Assembly: GCF_001686985.1 (NCBI RefSeq)
Contig: NZ_CP015318.1
Location: 4,586,001-4,650,000, forward strand
DNA: 64,000 nucleotides
From: Mesorhizobium amorphae CCNWGS0123
GTDB taxonomy: Bacteria > Pseudomonadota > Alphaproteobacteria > Rhizobiales > Rhizobiaceae
Reading direction: 5' to 3'
Part shown: in pieces, positions 31,563-39,907 of the stretch
How the letters are laid out: every line of letters begins with the position of its first letter
Numbering within the stretch: position 1 is the stretch's first letter
Program-made: the position numbers and the translations under genes
The notes under the pieces: model-generated
Told to the model about the DNA's origin: nothing
The model's database searches: none
What the model saw: only the letters and a program-made list of their open reading frames with translations

Positions 31563-33632
31563 GTGAACTCGCCTGCCAACATCACCGATCCGCTCGTGCT
31601 GTTCATGCCGTCGGGCAAGCGCGGGCGGTTTCCGGTCGGCACGCCGGTGCTCGATGCCGCGCGCCAGCTCGGTGTCTATGTCGAGAGCGTGTGCGGCGGT
31701 CGCGCCACGTGCGGTCGCTGCCAGATCGAGGTGCAGGAAGGCAATTTCGCCAAGCACAAGATCACCTCCTCCAACGACCACATCTCGCCCAAGGGCGCCA
31801 AGGAAGAGCGCTATGAGCGCGTCCGCGGCCTGCCCGAACGGCGCCGCCTGTCCTGCTCTGCGCAGATCCTCGGTGACCTCGTCATCGACGTGCCGCAGGA
31901 CACGGTCATCAATGCGCAGACCATCCGCAAGGATGCTGACACCAGGGTCATCGCCCGCGATTCGGCGATCCGCATGTGCTATGTCGAGATCGAAGAACCC
32001 GACATGCACAAGCCGCTCGGCGATCTCGACCGCCTCAAGATCGCTTTGATGAAGGACTGGGGTTTCAAGAGCCTCGAATTCGATTTCTATCTGTTGCCGC
32101 AGGTGCAGGGCATTTTGCGCAAGGGCAACTGGACCGCGACCGCCGCCATCCACAAGGATGCCGACAGCGACATCGCCCGCGTCATAGCACTCTGGCCCGG
32201 CCTCAAGAACGAGGCCTATGGGCTCGCCTGCGATATCGGCTCGACCACGATTGCCATGCATCTGGTGTCGCTGCTGTCGGGCCGCGTCGCCGCCTCATCG
32301 GGCACCTCGAATCCGCAGATCCGCTTCGGCGAGGATCTGATGAGCCGCGTCTCCTATGTGATGATGAACCCGGACGGCCGTGAAGGCATGACGGTGGCGG
32401 TGCGCGAGGCGGTGTCAGGCCTTGTCGACAAGGTCTGCGCCGAAGGCAATGTGCAGCGCGGCGACATCCTGGATTCTGTCTTCGTCGGCAATCCGATCAT
32501 GCACCATCTGTTCCTCGGCATCGATCCGACCGAACTCGGTGGCGCGCCGTTTGCGCTCGCCGTCTCCGGCGCGGTGCGCATCAAGGCGTCGGATATCGGC
32601 CTGAAGCTCAATCAGGGCGCGCGTCTCTACATGCTGCCCTGCATCGCCGGCCATGTCGGCGCCGACGCGGCCGCTGTGACGCTGTCGGAGGGCCCGCACC
32701 GCCAGGACGAGATGATGCTGATCGTCGATGTCGGCACCAATGCCGAAATCGTGCTCGGCAACAAGACACGCGTGGTGGCCGCCTCCTCGCCCACCGGCCC
32801 GGCCTTCGAGGGCGCGGAAATCTCCGGCGGCCAGCGCGCCGCGCCCGGCGCCATCGAGCGCGTGCGCATCGATCCCGAAACGCTGGAGCCGAAGTACCGC
32901 GTCATCGGCTCGGAACTGTGGTCCGACGAACCCGGCTTCCTCGACAGCGTGCAGGCGACCGGCGTCACCGGCATCTGCGGCTCCGGCATCATCGAAGTGG
33001 TGGCAGAGATGTATCTCGCCGGCATCATCTCCGAGGACGGCGTCCTCGACGGGTCGCTGGGTGCGCGCTCGCCGCGCGTCGTCGCCAACGGCCGCACCTT
33101 CTCCTACGTGCTGAAGGAGGGCGAACCCAAGATCACCATCACCCAGACCGACGTGCGCGCCATCCAGCTTGCCAAGGCGGCGCTCTATGCCGGCACCAAG
33201 CTGTTGATGGAAAAGCAGAACGCCGACCATGTCGACCGCATCCATTTCGCCGGCGCGTTCGGCTCCTTTATCGATCCGAAATACGCCATGGTGCTGGGCC
33301 TGATCCCCGATTGCGACCTCGACAAGGTCTCGGCCGTCGGCAACGCCGCCGGCGCCGGTGCGCGCATGGCATTGCTCAATCGCGGCTATCGCCGCGAGAT
33401 CGAGGAAACGGTGAGCCGCATCGAGAAGATCGAGACCGCGCTGGAGCCGAAATTCCAGGAGCATTTCGTCTACGCCATGGCGCTGCCGAACAAGGTCGAC
33501 CCGTTTCCGAAACTGTCGGCGGCGGTCAAACTGCCGCCCAGGAAAACCGTCAGCGAGGACGGCATTGCCGGCGACGCCACGCCGCGCCGGCGTTCGCGCG
33601 AAGGCCACGCTGCACGGCGCGGGCGGGAATAG
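31563..33632 (+). CDS. Corrinoid-reactivating protein: 2Fe-2S ferredoxin plus ASKHA domain (RACo-like)
   Basis: Protein of 689 residues of the RACo/DUF4445 family, which uses ATP to reduce inactive Co(II) corrinoid. The N-terminal plant-type 2Fe-2S domain has Cys44, Cys50, Cys53 (VESVCGGRATCGRC) and Cys98. A middle region follows, then the actin-like ATPase core from about 218 with CDIGSTTIAMHLVSL, LIVDVGTNAEIVLGN and the GSGIIEV block. I chose GTG at 31563, with AGGGGATAAG before it, because the ORF upstream overlaps the previous gene. The C-terminus is basic. It probably reactivates the 25265 corrinoid protein after oxidation by oxygen. Confidence 0.92.
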   Translation: MNSPANITDPLVLFMPSGKRGRFPVGTPVLDAARQLGVYVESVCGGRATCGRCQIEVQEGNFAKHKITSSNDHISPKGAKEERYERVRGLPERRRLSCSAQILGDLVIDVPQDTVINAQTIRKDADTRVIARDSAIRMCYVEIEEPDMHKPLGDLDRLKIALMKDWGFKSLEFDFYLLPQVQGILRKGNWTATAAIHKDADSDIARVIALWPGLKNEAYGLACDIGSTTIAMHLVSLLSGRVAASSGTSNPQIRFGEDLMSRVSYVMMNPDGREGMTVAVREAVSGLVDKVCAEGNVQRGDILDSVFVGNPIMHHLFLGIDPTELGGAPFALAVSGAVRIKASDIGLKLNQGARLYMLPCIAGHVGADAAAVTLSEGPHRQDEMMLIVDVGTNAEIVLGNKTRVVAASSPTGPAFEGAEISGGQRAAPGAIERVRIDPETLEPKYRVIGSELWSDEPGFLDSVQATGVTGICGSGIIEVVAEMYLAGIISEDGVLDGSLGARSPRVVANGRTFSYVLKEGEPKITITQTDVRAIQLAKAALYAGTKLLMEKQNADHVDRIHFAGAFGSFIDPKYAMVLGLIPDCDLDKVSAVGNAAGAGARMALLNRGYRREIEETVSRIEKIETALEPKFQEHFVYAMALPNKVDPFPKLSAAVKLPPRKTVSEDGIAGDATPRRRSREGHAARRGRE

Positions 33633-33816
33633 GCCGTCTGCCGTAAGCCGGCAGGTTCGTTCAATTTCATTTGCATGCGAATGTTTCCAGATCAGCTCGA
33701 TCTGAAACAAACCGCCATTTTCGTGAAATCCACCAGATACACGCACGGGGCATACAACCGGCATCGAACGGCAGGCAGGAAATGTCTTTCAGCCGCCGCA
33801 ACCGAGGGAGATGAAG

Positions 33817-34002
33817 ATGTCGATGTTCGAAAGCCTCGGCCGCTATGGCGCGGCCATCAAGCATGCACACAGCAGGAGCAAGTCGATCCGCGCTCTGAAC
33901 AGCCTGCCGCCCGAACTTCAGAAGGACATCGGCTGGAGGGTGTCGCCGCGCAATGACGTGCAGGCCACCCTTTCGGCCCTGCTTCTGGGTTCGGCGCGCT
34001 GA
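33817..34002 (+). CDS. DUF1127-like small protein, copy 1
   Basis: Small basic protein of about 61 residues. The N-terminal helix SMFESLGRYGAAIKHAHSRSKSIRAL is followed by NSLPPELQKDIGW, the conserved end of DUF1127-type proteins. ATGs at 33811, 33817 and 33823 are in frame; the second fits the GAGGGAG site best. A sister gene with SLPIELQKDIGW lies at 36390. The rhizobial DUF1127 family includes small RNA-binding-type regulators of phosphate and carbon use, but whether these copies do that is unknown. Confidence 0.75.
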   Translation: MSMFESLGRYGAAIKHAHSRSKSIRALNSLPPELQKDIGWRVSPRNDVQATLSALLLGSAR

Positions 34003-34109
34003 TGAGCTTCGCCGACAAATGCAAATTGCTCGGCACCCGCCGGGGTCGTCCTTCGGCCTCGGCGGCCAGCAACAACAAGCTGCGCGCCGCGCTGCTGCCG
34101 CGGCGCTGA
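34002..34109 (+). CDS. Possible tiny basic peptide ORF
   Basis: A 35-residue frame starting at an ATG that overlaps the DUF1127-like stop (TGATG at 34000-34004): MSFADKCKLLGTRRG, then a serine/alanine stretch, ending LLPRR. It is arginine/lysine-rich with no recognised family. The coupled start is the only real evidence; it may be chance. Confidence 0.2.
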   Translation: MSFADKCKLLGTRRGRPSASAASNNKLRAALLPRR

Positions 34110-34247
34110 GCACTGCCGCGTATCGCCGGCAGGATCACACCAGCGTGTTGTTTCCGGCGCAAATCTTGACATTTTTCGCGGAGATACGATCTTCGAATGA
34201 GTGGGGGATTTCTTTTAGTCGGCTCCGGCCGAAGTCCGTGTATCCGC

Positions 34248-35192
34248 ATGCCCAGTTTCAAAAGCCACGTCGTTTCCTTTGTCCTCAGGCATAGCCGCAA
34301 AAAGGCTTTTTCCAGCCCGGAAAACCTGCAGCGCTGGATCGCCTATGCGCGCAAGACCGAGGACCACCATCCGCCGGCGTCGATGCGCTACCGCCTCGAA
34401 ATAGCTGAGCGCAGCGTCAATGGCTTCCCCGTCTATGACATCGCGCCCAAGGCTGGCGAGCACAAGCGGATCCTCTATCTGCATGGCGGCGCCTATGTCT
34501 TCCAGATCACCTCCTATCATTGGGGGCTGATCGCCGAGATGGCCGAGCGGCTGGGCTATGGCATCACCGTACCGATCTACCCGATCGCGCCCGAACACGA
34601 TTTCCACGCCATGTTCGGCATGGTGAGCGAAGTTTACCGCCAGATGCTCGACGAGACGGAAGAAGACATCGTCTTCATGGGCGATTCCGCCGGCGGCAAC
34701 ATGGCCGTGGTGCTGACCATGATGGCAGCGGAAAATGGCCTTGCTCTCCCGTCACGCCATGTTCTGATCTCACCCGGGCTCGACATGTCGCTCTCCAACC
34801 CCGAAGTGTTCGAGGCCGAGCGCAATGATCCCTGGCTCGGCATTTCGGGCGGGATGGAGGCAGTCCGGCTCTACAGCGCCGGCTTTGATCGCAGCGACTG
34901 GCATATCAGCCCGCTTTACGGCGACCTCTCGGTCTTGCCGAAAACGCTGCTCCTGACCGGCTCGCATGACCTGCTCAGCCCCGACAATTTGATCTTCGCC
35001 GAGAAGGCGCGTGCCGCCGGCGTCGAGGTCGAGGTCGTCTACGAGGAAGGCATGTTCCACGTCTGGCCGCTGATCGAGATGCCCGAAACGCGGCGTGCCA
35101 GGGACAGTATCGTGACGTTTTTGGCCGGCGAGGCCAGGACACGGCGGGCGAAAGCCGGGCAATGGTCGCTGCAAGGTCAGGCCGCGACCTGA
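34248..35192 (+). CDS. Alpha/beta hydrolase, hormone-sensitive lipase type
   Basis: Esterase/lipase of about 314 residues of the HSL family. The oxyanion motif is HGGAY (in LYLHGGAYVFQ), the nucleophile elbow is GDSAGGN, the acid is in GSHDLLSPDN and the histidine is in GMFHVWPL. I prefer the ATG at 34248 (MPSFKSHVVSF) because a TTGACA-like -35 lies around 34166 and the upstream ATG at 34197 adds a glycine-rich stretch unlike the family; 34197 remains possible. A terminator follows at 35237. It acts on short- to medium-chain esters; the native substrate is unknown. Confidence 0.87.
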   Translation: MPSFKSHVVSFVLRHSRKKAFSSPENLQRWIAYARKTEDHHPPASMRYRLEIAERSVNGFPVYDIAPKAGEHKRILYLHGGAYVFQITSYHWGLIAEMAERLGYGITVPIYPIAPEHDFHAMFGMVSEVYRQMLDETEEDIVFMGDSAGGNMAVVLTMMAAENGLALPSRHVLISPGLDMSLSNPEVFEAERNDPWLGISGGMEAVRLYSAGFDRSDWHISPLYGDLSVLPKTLLLTGSHDLLSPDNLIFAEKARAAGVEVEVVYEEGMFHVWPLIEMPETRRARDSIVTFLAGEARTRRAKAGQWSLQGQAAT

Positions 35193-35236
35193 CCATCACG
35201 GGCCAACTGCGCCGTCCAGGTTACCACTTTGGCAAA

Positions 35237-35272
35237 AGCCCGCCCCGATCGAGCCGAGGCGGGCTATTTCGT
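35237..35272 (+). terminator. Rho-independent terminator after the alpha/beta hydrolase
   Basis: AGCCCGCC (35237-35244) pairs with GGCGGGCT (35258-35265), then ATTTCGT. The poly-T is short. It lies between the converging hydrolase and LysR genes and could serve both. Confidence 0.65.
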
Positions 35273-35287
35273 AGCAGCGCAAAAAAT

Positions 35288-36187
35288 TCAGAACTTGCCG
35301 GTTTCCCTGAACACTTCGAAGGTCGCCCGGATGTGGTCGGCGACAGCCTTCACCGGCGCGCTGGCATCCGGTGCCACCACCATGGCGAGATTGTAGGTGC
35401 CGATGTCAGGCATGCCGTCCTTCGGGCAAAGCTCGACCATGTCGTTGCCGAGGAAGGATTTCGGCAGCGGCGCCACCGCCAGGTCGGACATGATGGCGGC
35501 GCGCTGGCCGGCCGTGTGCGCGCTCATATAGGCGATGCGATAGTTGCGGCCCTCGCGGCCGAGCGCCTCGAGCGCCCCTGCCCGCCAGGCGCAGCCCTCT
35601 TCCCACAGCGAGACCGGCAGTGGCTCGCGCAGATGCGCGCAGCCGCCCTTGGCACCGGCCCAGACGATCGGTTCGGTGAGCAGGATCTCGGCGCCGAGCG
35701 CGCTGGTCTTGTAGGAATTGGTGAGCAGCGTGATGTCGAGCGCGCGGTCGTCCATGCGCCGGCGCAGATTGCTGCTCTGGTCGATGGTGACGTCGACCGC
35801 GATCGACGGATGCGACTGCGCGAAACGCTTCAGCACATGCGGCAGCACACGCTCACCATAGTCGTCCGGCGAGCCCAGCCGCACCACGCCGACAATGTCG
35901 GGGATGATGAACTTCGACACTATCTCGCGGTTGATCGAAAGCAGCCGGCGCGCATAGCCTAGCAGCATCTCGCCATCCGTGGTCAGCGTCACCGAACGCG
36001 CGTCGCGCGCGAAAACGGAACGGCCGAGGATGTCCTCGAGCTTCTTGATCTGCATGGAGACGGCCGACGGCGTGCGGAACACCGCATTGGCGGCCGTGGT
36101 GAAGCTGCCCGTCTCGGCAATGGCCACGAACGTGCGCAGGACATCGAGATCGAGCAGCGGCAGCGGATGATTGAGTGGGGCGTTCAT
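35288..36187 (-). CDS. LysR-family transcriptional regulator
   Basis: LysR-type regulator of 299 residues. The HTH domain (about 12-70) contains LDLDVLRTFVAIAETGSFTTAANAVFRTPSAVSMQIKKLE; the inducer-binding domain (about 95-295) follows with VRLGSPDDYGERVLPHVL and the C-terminal ADHIRATFEVFRETG. It converges on the hydrolase and is divergent from the small DUF1127-like gene at 36390. Its 200-base upstream region is a candidate target, but I see no clear LysR box pair. The target genes are unknown. Confidence 0.93.
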   Translation of the reverse strand: MNAPLNHPLPLLDLDVLRTFVAIAETGSFTTAANAVFRTPSAVSMQIKKLEDILGRSVFARDARSVTLTTDGEMLLGYARRLLSINREIVSKFIIPDIVGVVRLGSPDDYGERVLPHVLKRFAQSHPSIAVDVTIDQSSNLRRRMDDRALDITLLTNSYKTSALGAEILLTEPIVWAGAKGGCAHLREPLPVSLWEEGCAWRAGALEALGREGRNYRIAYMSAHTAGQRAAIMSDLAVAPLPKSFLGNDMVELCPKDGMPDIGTYNLAMVVAPDASAPVKAVADHIRATFEVFRETGKF

Positions 36188-36389
36188 CGGGATCGACCTT
36201 CAATTTTTCTGATGTGAACGATCATTCCATTTCGTTTGATTGAACATCACTTTGGGAGGATAGTCAACTCCATCGAAGTAGCAGGCATCGAAAGCGGTCA
36301 CGAAACGACCACCACGCAGACCTGCAATCGACATGAAATGAAGTTGAAACATGCCGGCCCGTCCCGGCCCCAACACGAAGGAAAATGAA

Positions 36390-36575
36390 ATGTCCATCCT
36401 GTCATCCATTGGTCGCCTCGCGACCGAATTCAGCGCAGCCCGCGCCCGCTACCAGACCGAACGCGCCATCCATTCGCTGCCGATCGAACTGCAGAAGGAC
36501 ATCGGCTGGCCTGAAGCCGCCGACACCAGAACCGGTTCGCGCCTCGGTGTCGGATCCTGGGCTGGAGCAAAGTAA
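36390..36575 (+). CDS. DUF1127-like small protein, copy 2
   Basis: Small protein of 61 residues beginning MSILSSIGRLATEFSAARA and carrying SLPIELQKDIGW, the same motif as the 33817 gene. The start is chosen from AAGGA 7 bases upstream; an earlier in-frame ATG at 36351 is rejected. A glycine-rich tail (GSRLGVGSWAGAK) follows the motif. A strong terminator at 36596 closes the single-gene transcript, typical of abundant small proteins. Confidence 0.78.
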   Translation: MSILSSIGRLATEFSAARARYQTERAIHSLPIELQKDIGWPEAADTRTGSRLGVGSWAGAK

Positions 36576-36595
36576 ATCGTGTGTATCAAAGTCTG

Positions 36596-36630
36596 AAGGC
36601 CTGCCGCAGAGATCCGGCAGGCCTTTTTAT
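36596..36630 (+). terminator. Rho-independent terminator after DUF1127-like copy 2
   Basis: AAGGCCTGCCG (36596-36606) pairs with CGGCAGGCCTT (36615-36625), 8-base loop, followed by TTTATTT. A strong intrinsic terminator. Confidence 0.92.
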
Positions 36631-36905
36631 TTGCATTCAAACGATTCCTGCAGCCATGTCGCCGTTGCATGACGCATATGAGCCGCTTGCATAACAGCCC
36701 ATTTTTCGAATTAACGCATTGTAAATAATCGTAAATTCTGGGCAGTTTGCCCAACAATGTCGCAATCCGTGTCGCTTTTCATATCAAGTGCTTCGCATTT
36801 GCGATTTAGTTTTTGCTCACACAAGCCTATATCAGCGCCAGCAAACGAGCTGCCCCACTCCATCAAGCGAAGGCGACCCGTCTGAGCAACCGAATGGAGA
36901 TGAAC
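36631..36905. other. AT-rich intergenic region with small palindromes
   Basis: No gene is visible here. The stretch is markedly AT-rich for this genome. It contains the hairpin TGGGCA-GTT-TGCCCA (36739-36753), a GTCGCAAT element (36759-36766) and TCGCATTTGCGA (36793-36804), which look like weak versions of the GTCGCAAA/TTTGCGAC motif. It probably holds the promoter of the small gene at 36906. Confidence 0.5.
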
Positions 36906-37040
36906 ATGAAGCTTTTTGCCCGCCTCTTCGCCCGCCGCGAGATGAACCTGACGACCGCCCTCGAGCGCCAGCGCCTTGCCAAGACCATGCCTGGCCAGAC
37001 CGGCGCCATGAATGCGGCGCGCCTCGGCTTCGTCGCCTGA
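36906..37040 (+). CDS. Small basic hypothetical protein, 44 residues
   Basis: Short frame MKLFARLFARREMNLTTALE...GAMNAARLGFVA. Three ATGs (36894, 36900, 36906) are in frame; the last gives the usual MKLFARL beginning, with GGAGATGA upstream as ribosome site. It is basic at the start and amphipathic. It resembles the small stand-alone proteins of the DUF1127-like neighbourhood but lacks the DIGW end. The function is unknown. Confidence 0.55.
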   Translation: MKLFARLFARREMNLTTALERQRLAKTMPGQTGAMNAARLGFVA

Positions 37041-37189
37041 GATACCGACTTCAAGCGCAGCGCTCCCTGCCGCTGCTTCGAGGTTGACGCCGCTTCGGTC
37101 CTGCCGGGGCGGCGTTCTATTTCGGCCAGTCGGTTCGGCAATTGCCCGATCCGCTGGCACGGCCTGCCCGTCGCGCAAGACAATTGCCC

Positions 37190-37211
37190 ATTTGCGACCC
37201 ATGTCGCAAAT
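37190..37211. promoter_or_regulatory. Palindromic site ATTTGCGAC-N4-GTCGCAAAT before GlxA regulator
   Basis: Perfect 9-base arms around CCAT, 106 bases before the GTG start of the GlxA-type gene. A TTGACA follows at 37239. The position upstream of the presumed core promoter fits an activator or autoregulatory site. Its half-site recurs at 25106-25170 and 45047-45054. Confidence 0.7.
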
Positions 37212-37316
37212 TTAGTTGCCGCTAAGCCTTCTACCCGATTGACAGGACTGGTTTTTCCTGATGACGCTATGCTGTTCGCGACATCCTGTTCGCGTCATGG
37301 CCGCGTGAGGTTTCCC

Positions 37317-38318
37317 GTGAATGCCGTAAAGCATCCGATCAGAAGATCGTTTGTATTCTTCCTTGTTCCCGATTTCACCATGATCGCCTTTGCGACGGCG
37401 CTCGACCCGCTGCGGTCGGCCAACCGGATGCTCGGCTACGAGGCCTATCGCTGGCGCCTGGCCAGCATCGACGGCAAGCCGGTGCGCGCCTCGAACGGCG
37501 TCGAATGCGCCGTCAACACCTCGCTTGAGGAAGAGCGCAAGAAGATGGCCGGGCCGGACCGGCCCAACATGGCCATCGTCTGCAGCGGCACCAATGTCGA
37601 GCGCTATCAGAACAAGTCGGCCTTTGCCTGGCTGCGCGAAGAGTACAATCGCGGCGTCGCCGTCGGTGGGCTCTGCACCGGCGCGCACATCCTGGCCGCC
37701 GCCGGGCTGCTGTCGAACAAGCGCTGCGCCATCCATTGGGAGAACCTGCCCGGCTTTTCGGAGGCCTTCCCCAAGGCCAACGTCTTTGCCGACCTTTTCG
37801 AGATCGACCAGAACATCTACACCTGCGCCGGCGGCACCGCCGCCCTCGACATGATGCTGAAGCTGATCGGCGACGACTTCGACGAAAGTCTCGTCAACCG
37901 GGTGTGCGAGCAGGTGCTGACCGACCGCGTGCGCAGCCCGACCGACCGGCAGCGCCTGCCGCTGCGCGCCCGCCTCGGCGTGCAGAACTCCAAGGTGCTG
38001 ACCATCATCGAACTGATGGAAGCAAACCTGTCCGAGCCGCTGTCGCTGATCGAGATCGCCGACCATGTCGACCTGTCGCGCCGGCAGATCGAGCGCCTGT
38101 TCCGCACCGAAATGGGCCGTTCGCCGGCCCGCTACTATCTGGAGATCCGCCTCGACCGAGCCCGCCACCTGTTGATCCAGTCGTCGCTGCCGGTGGTCGA
38201 AGTCGCGGTCGCCTGCGGCTTCGTGTCGGCGTCGCACTTCTCCAAATGCTACCGCGAACTCTACGCCCGCTCGCCGCAGCAGGAGCGCGTCGACCGCAAG
38301 CAGTTGCTGGCGGCCTAG
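37317..38318 (+). CDS. GlxA-family transcriptional regulator (DJ-1/PfpI plus AraC HTH)
   Basis: Regulator of 333 residues with an N-terminal class I glutaminase-like (DJ-1/PfpI) sensor domain and a C-terminal AraC-type DNA-binding domain. FVFFLVPDFTMIAFATALDPLRSANR opens the sensor and GLCTGAHILAAAGLL is its nucleophile-elbow region. The HTH pair covers about 225-325 with SLIEIADHVDLSRRQIERLFR and VVEVAVACGFVSASHFSKCYRE. The GTG at 37317 is chosen for the GAGG 6 bases upstream; TTG 37239 and ATG 37269 are less likely. GbdR, the Pseudomonas glycine betaine regulator, is of this class, so control of the demethylation genes is plausible. Confidence 0.9.
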   Translation: MNAVKHPIRRSFVFFLVPDFTMIAFATALDPLRSANRMLGYEAYRWRLASIDGKPVRASNGVECAVNTSLEEERKKMAGPDRPNMAIVCSGTNVERYQNKSAFAWLREEYNRGVAVGGLCTGAHILAAAGLLSNKRCAIHWENLPGFSEAFPKANVFADLFEIDQNIYTCAGGTAALDMMLKLIGDDFDESLVNRVCEQVLTDRVRSPTDRQRLPLRARLGVQNSKVLTIIELMEANLSEPLSLIEIADHVDLSRRQIERLFRTEMGRSPARYYLEIRLDRARHLLIQSSLPVVEVAVACGFVSASHFSKCYRELYARSPQQERVDRKQLLAA

Positions 38319-38371
38319 AGCACTGCTCTAGCCCTGCCAGACCTTGGTCAATTCAGGTGCAGCGGCCTGCC

Positions 38372-38719
38372 TCAATACCGGTCGTCGCAATAACACTCGG
38401 CTGAGGAGATGCGGTCGTTCCAGCCGCTGCCACCGAAATCGCGGACCCGGCGATTGAGCTCGATCGACTCGCCCCGCATCCTCGAATGCTCATAGGCGAC
38501 GAACGTGCAGCCGCGGCGCACGATCACCGACGATACGCGGTCGTTCCAAAACTGGCCGCCGCGAAAACTCACCGAGTCGTTGGACCCCATCTCAATCGCG
38601 CGGCCGCGAAAATTGGCATGCTCGAACATGACGCAGCCGGTCTCACCCTCATATTGGGCGCTGGCGGTGCCGGCACAAAGCATCGAGGCAATAGCCGTCA
38701 GGATGACAAGTTTCTTCAT
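38372..38719 (-). CDS. Secreted beta/gamma-crystallin-fold protein (peptidase inhibitor I36-like)
   Basis: Exported protein of 115 residues. The signal peptide KKLVILTAIASMLCAGTASAQ is followed by two Greek-key repeats: CVMFEHANFRGRAIEM with FWNDRVSSVIV, and CTFVAYEHSRMRGESIEL with WNDRISSAEC. Four cysteines could form disulfides. The start at 38719 is fixed by the signal peptide; upstream in-frame ATGs give a basic extension. Its periplasmic or extracellular role is unknown; the family binds calcium or inhibits proteases. Confidence 0.85.
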   Translation of the reverse strand: MKKLVILTAIASMLCAGTASAQYEGETGCVMFEHANFRGRAIEMGSNDSVSFRGGQFWNDRVSSVIVRRGCTFVAYEHSRMRGESIELNRRVRDFGGSGWNDRISSAECYCDDRY

Positions 38720-38954
38720 AAGCATTCTTCTCCTCAACCGCATTGATCTCGCCCTGCGCATGCGAGTTTGCCATTGCGCGGGCCAAACAGGCAACCCACC
38801 GCATCAGCCAAGAACGGAAGCATGCGCAGATTGAGCGTGTCCGCTCTACGCGCTTGAGCGGTTCAGCGTTTCACGGAAACGCAGAACCGCTCCATCTCTT
38901 TGTTTTGACGCAATTCCGGACGGAAAACCGCTTCGCACTTTTCCTGGAACTGCT

Positions 38955-39803
38955 CTAGCGGGCGTCGAACATCCAGCTGCGGTCGCGCCACATCTTCTCA
39001 CCCACCTGGCAATCGGCGACTTGTATGTCCTGCGCCAGGACAACAGGCGGATGATCAGCCTCTTCCGCCGCCCATTGCGGCGAGGCCGGGCCGGCAAGTT
39101 CCAGCACCAGCTTGCGGCGGATCGCTTCGGGAAATTGCGTCCAGTCATTGACCGGGATCATGAAAGCACCAGGGCCACCGATGACACAATCGCTGTAATA
39201 GCGATCGAGATTGTTGACGTCATAGGCACCGCTGAAGCCGCCTCGCGTCATCAGCGGCAGCCCGTTGATGGTAATGCCTTGCCTGACCACCTGGTCGCGG
39301 ATCAAATTGACCGGCGCGCCCTGATTGTTGGGACCGTCACCGGAAATGTCGATGACGCGCTTGACGCCCTGGAAGCCGCTTTCGGCGAAAAGGTCGCTGC
39401 CGAACTGCAGCGCGCCGGAAATCGATGTACGCCGGGCGCTGCCCGGCGGATGAGCGGAAAGCTGCGCGGCCACCCGCTCGGCATCGGCACGGCTGGCGAT
39501 CACCGTCCATGGCACGACGACCTGCTGCCAGGTGGCGCCGGCCCATTCGACATAGGTGACGGCGATCTTGCCATAGGCGCCGTCGGCAATGGCCTTCAGA
39601 ACACTGTCATGCGTCAACGCCGCCGAATAGCCGTGGCGCTGGATTTCGAGTTCGTCCGGCGACATCGACAGCGAAACATCGACGGCCAGCACAAGCTCGA
39701 TGTCGACGGGTTCCGCTGCGAGGGTTCGCGAGGTCATGCCGAGCAACAGCGCCAATACGGCGGCGCTCGGGAGAAAATACCCTGCATGACCAGAAGCGGA
39801 CAT
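38955..39803 (-). CDS. DUF1194 protein, exported VWA-like
   Basis: DUF1194 protein of 282 residues. The signal sequence YFLPSAAVLALLLGMTSRTLAAEP is followed by a VWA-like domain with the metal site DVSLSMSPDE near 45, VIDISGDGPNN and GLPLMTRGG. The ATG at 39803 is set by the signal peptide; the open frame continues upstream to 40256 but overlaps the neighbouring gene and reads as shadow sequence. A periplasmic, metal-dependent adhesion or scaffold function is likely but unproven. It lies downstream of the membrane protein ending at 39908. Confidence 0.88.
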   Translation of the reverse strand: MSASGHAGYFLPSAAVLALLLGMTSRTLAAEPVDIELVLAVDVSLSMSPDELEIQRHGYSAALTHDSVLKAIADGAYGKIAVTYVEWAGATWQQVVVPWTVIASRADAERVAAQLSAHPPGSARRTSISGALQFGSDLFAESGFQGVKRVIDISGDGPNNQGAPVNLIRDQVVRQGITINGLPLMTRGGFSGAYDVNNLDRYYSDCVIGGPGAFMIPVNDWTQFPEAIRRKLVLELAGPASPQWAAEEADHPPVVLAQDIQVADCQVGEKMWRDRSWMFDAR

Positions 39804-39907
39804 GACGCAACGGTAAGCGAGAATCGTTGCGCTACAAAGCGAAAACGCCCGACCGAGACTCGGTCTTGCCCCGGCAACTTCTCCTGATGAGAACTCGCTG
39901 GAAGCCC

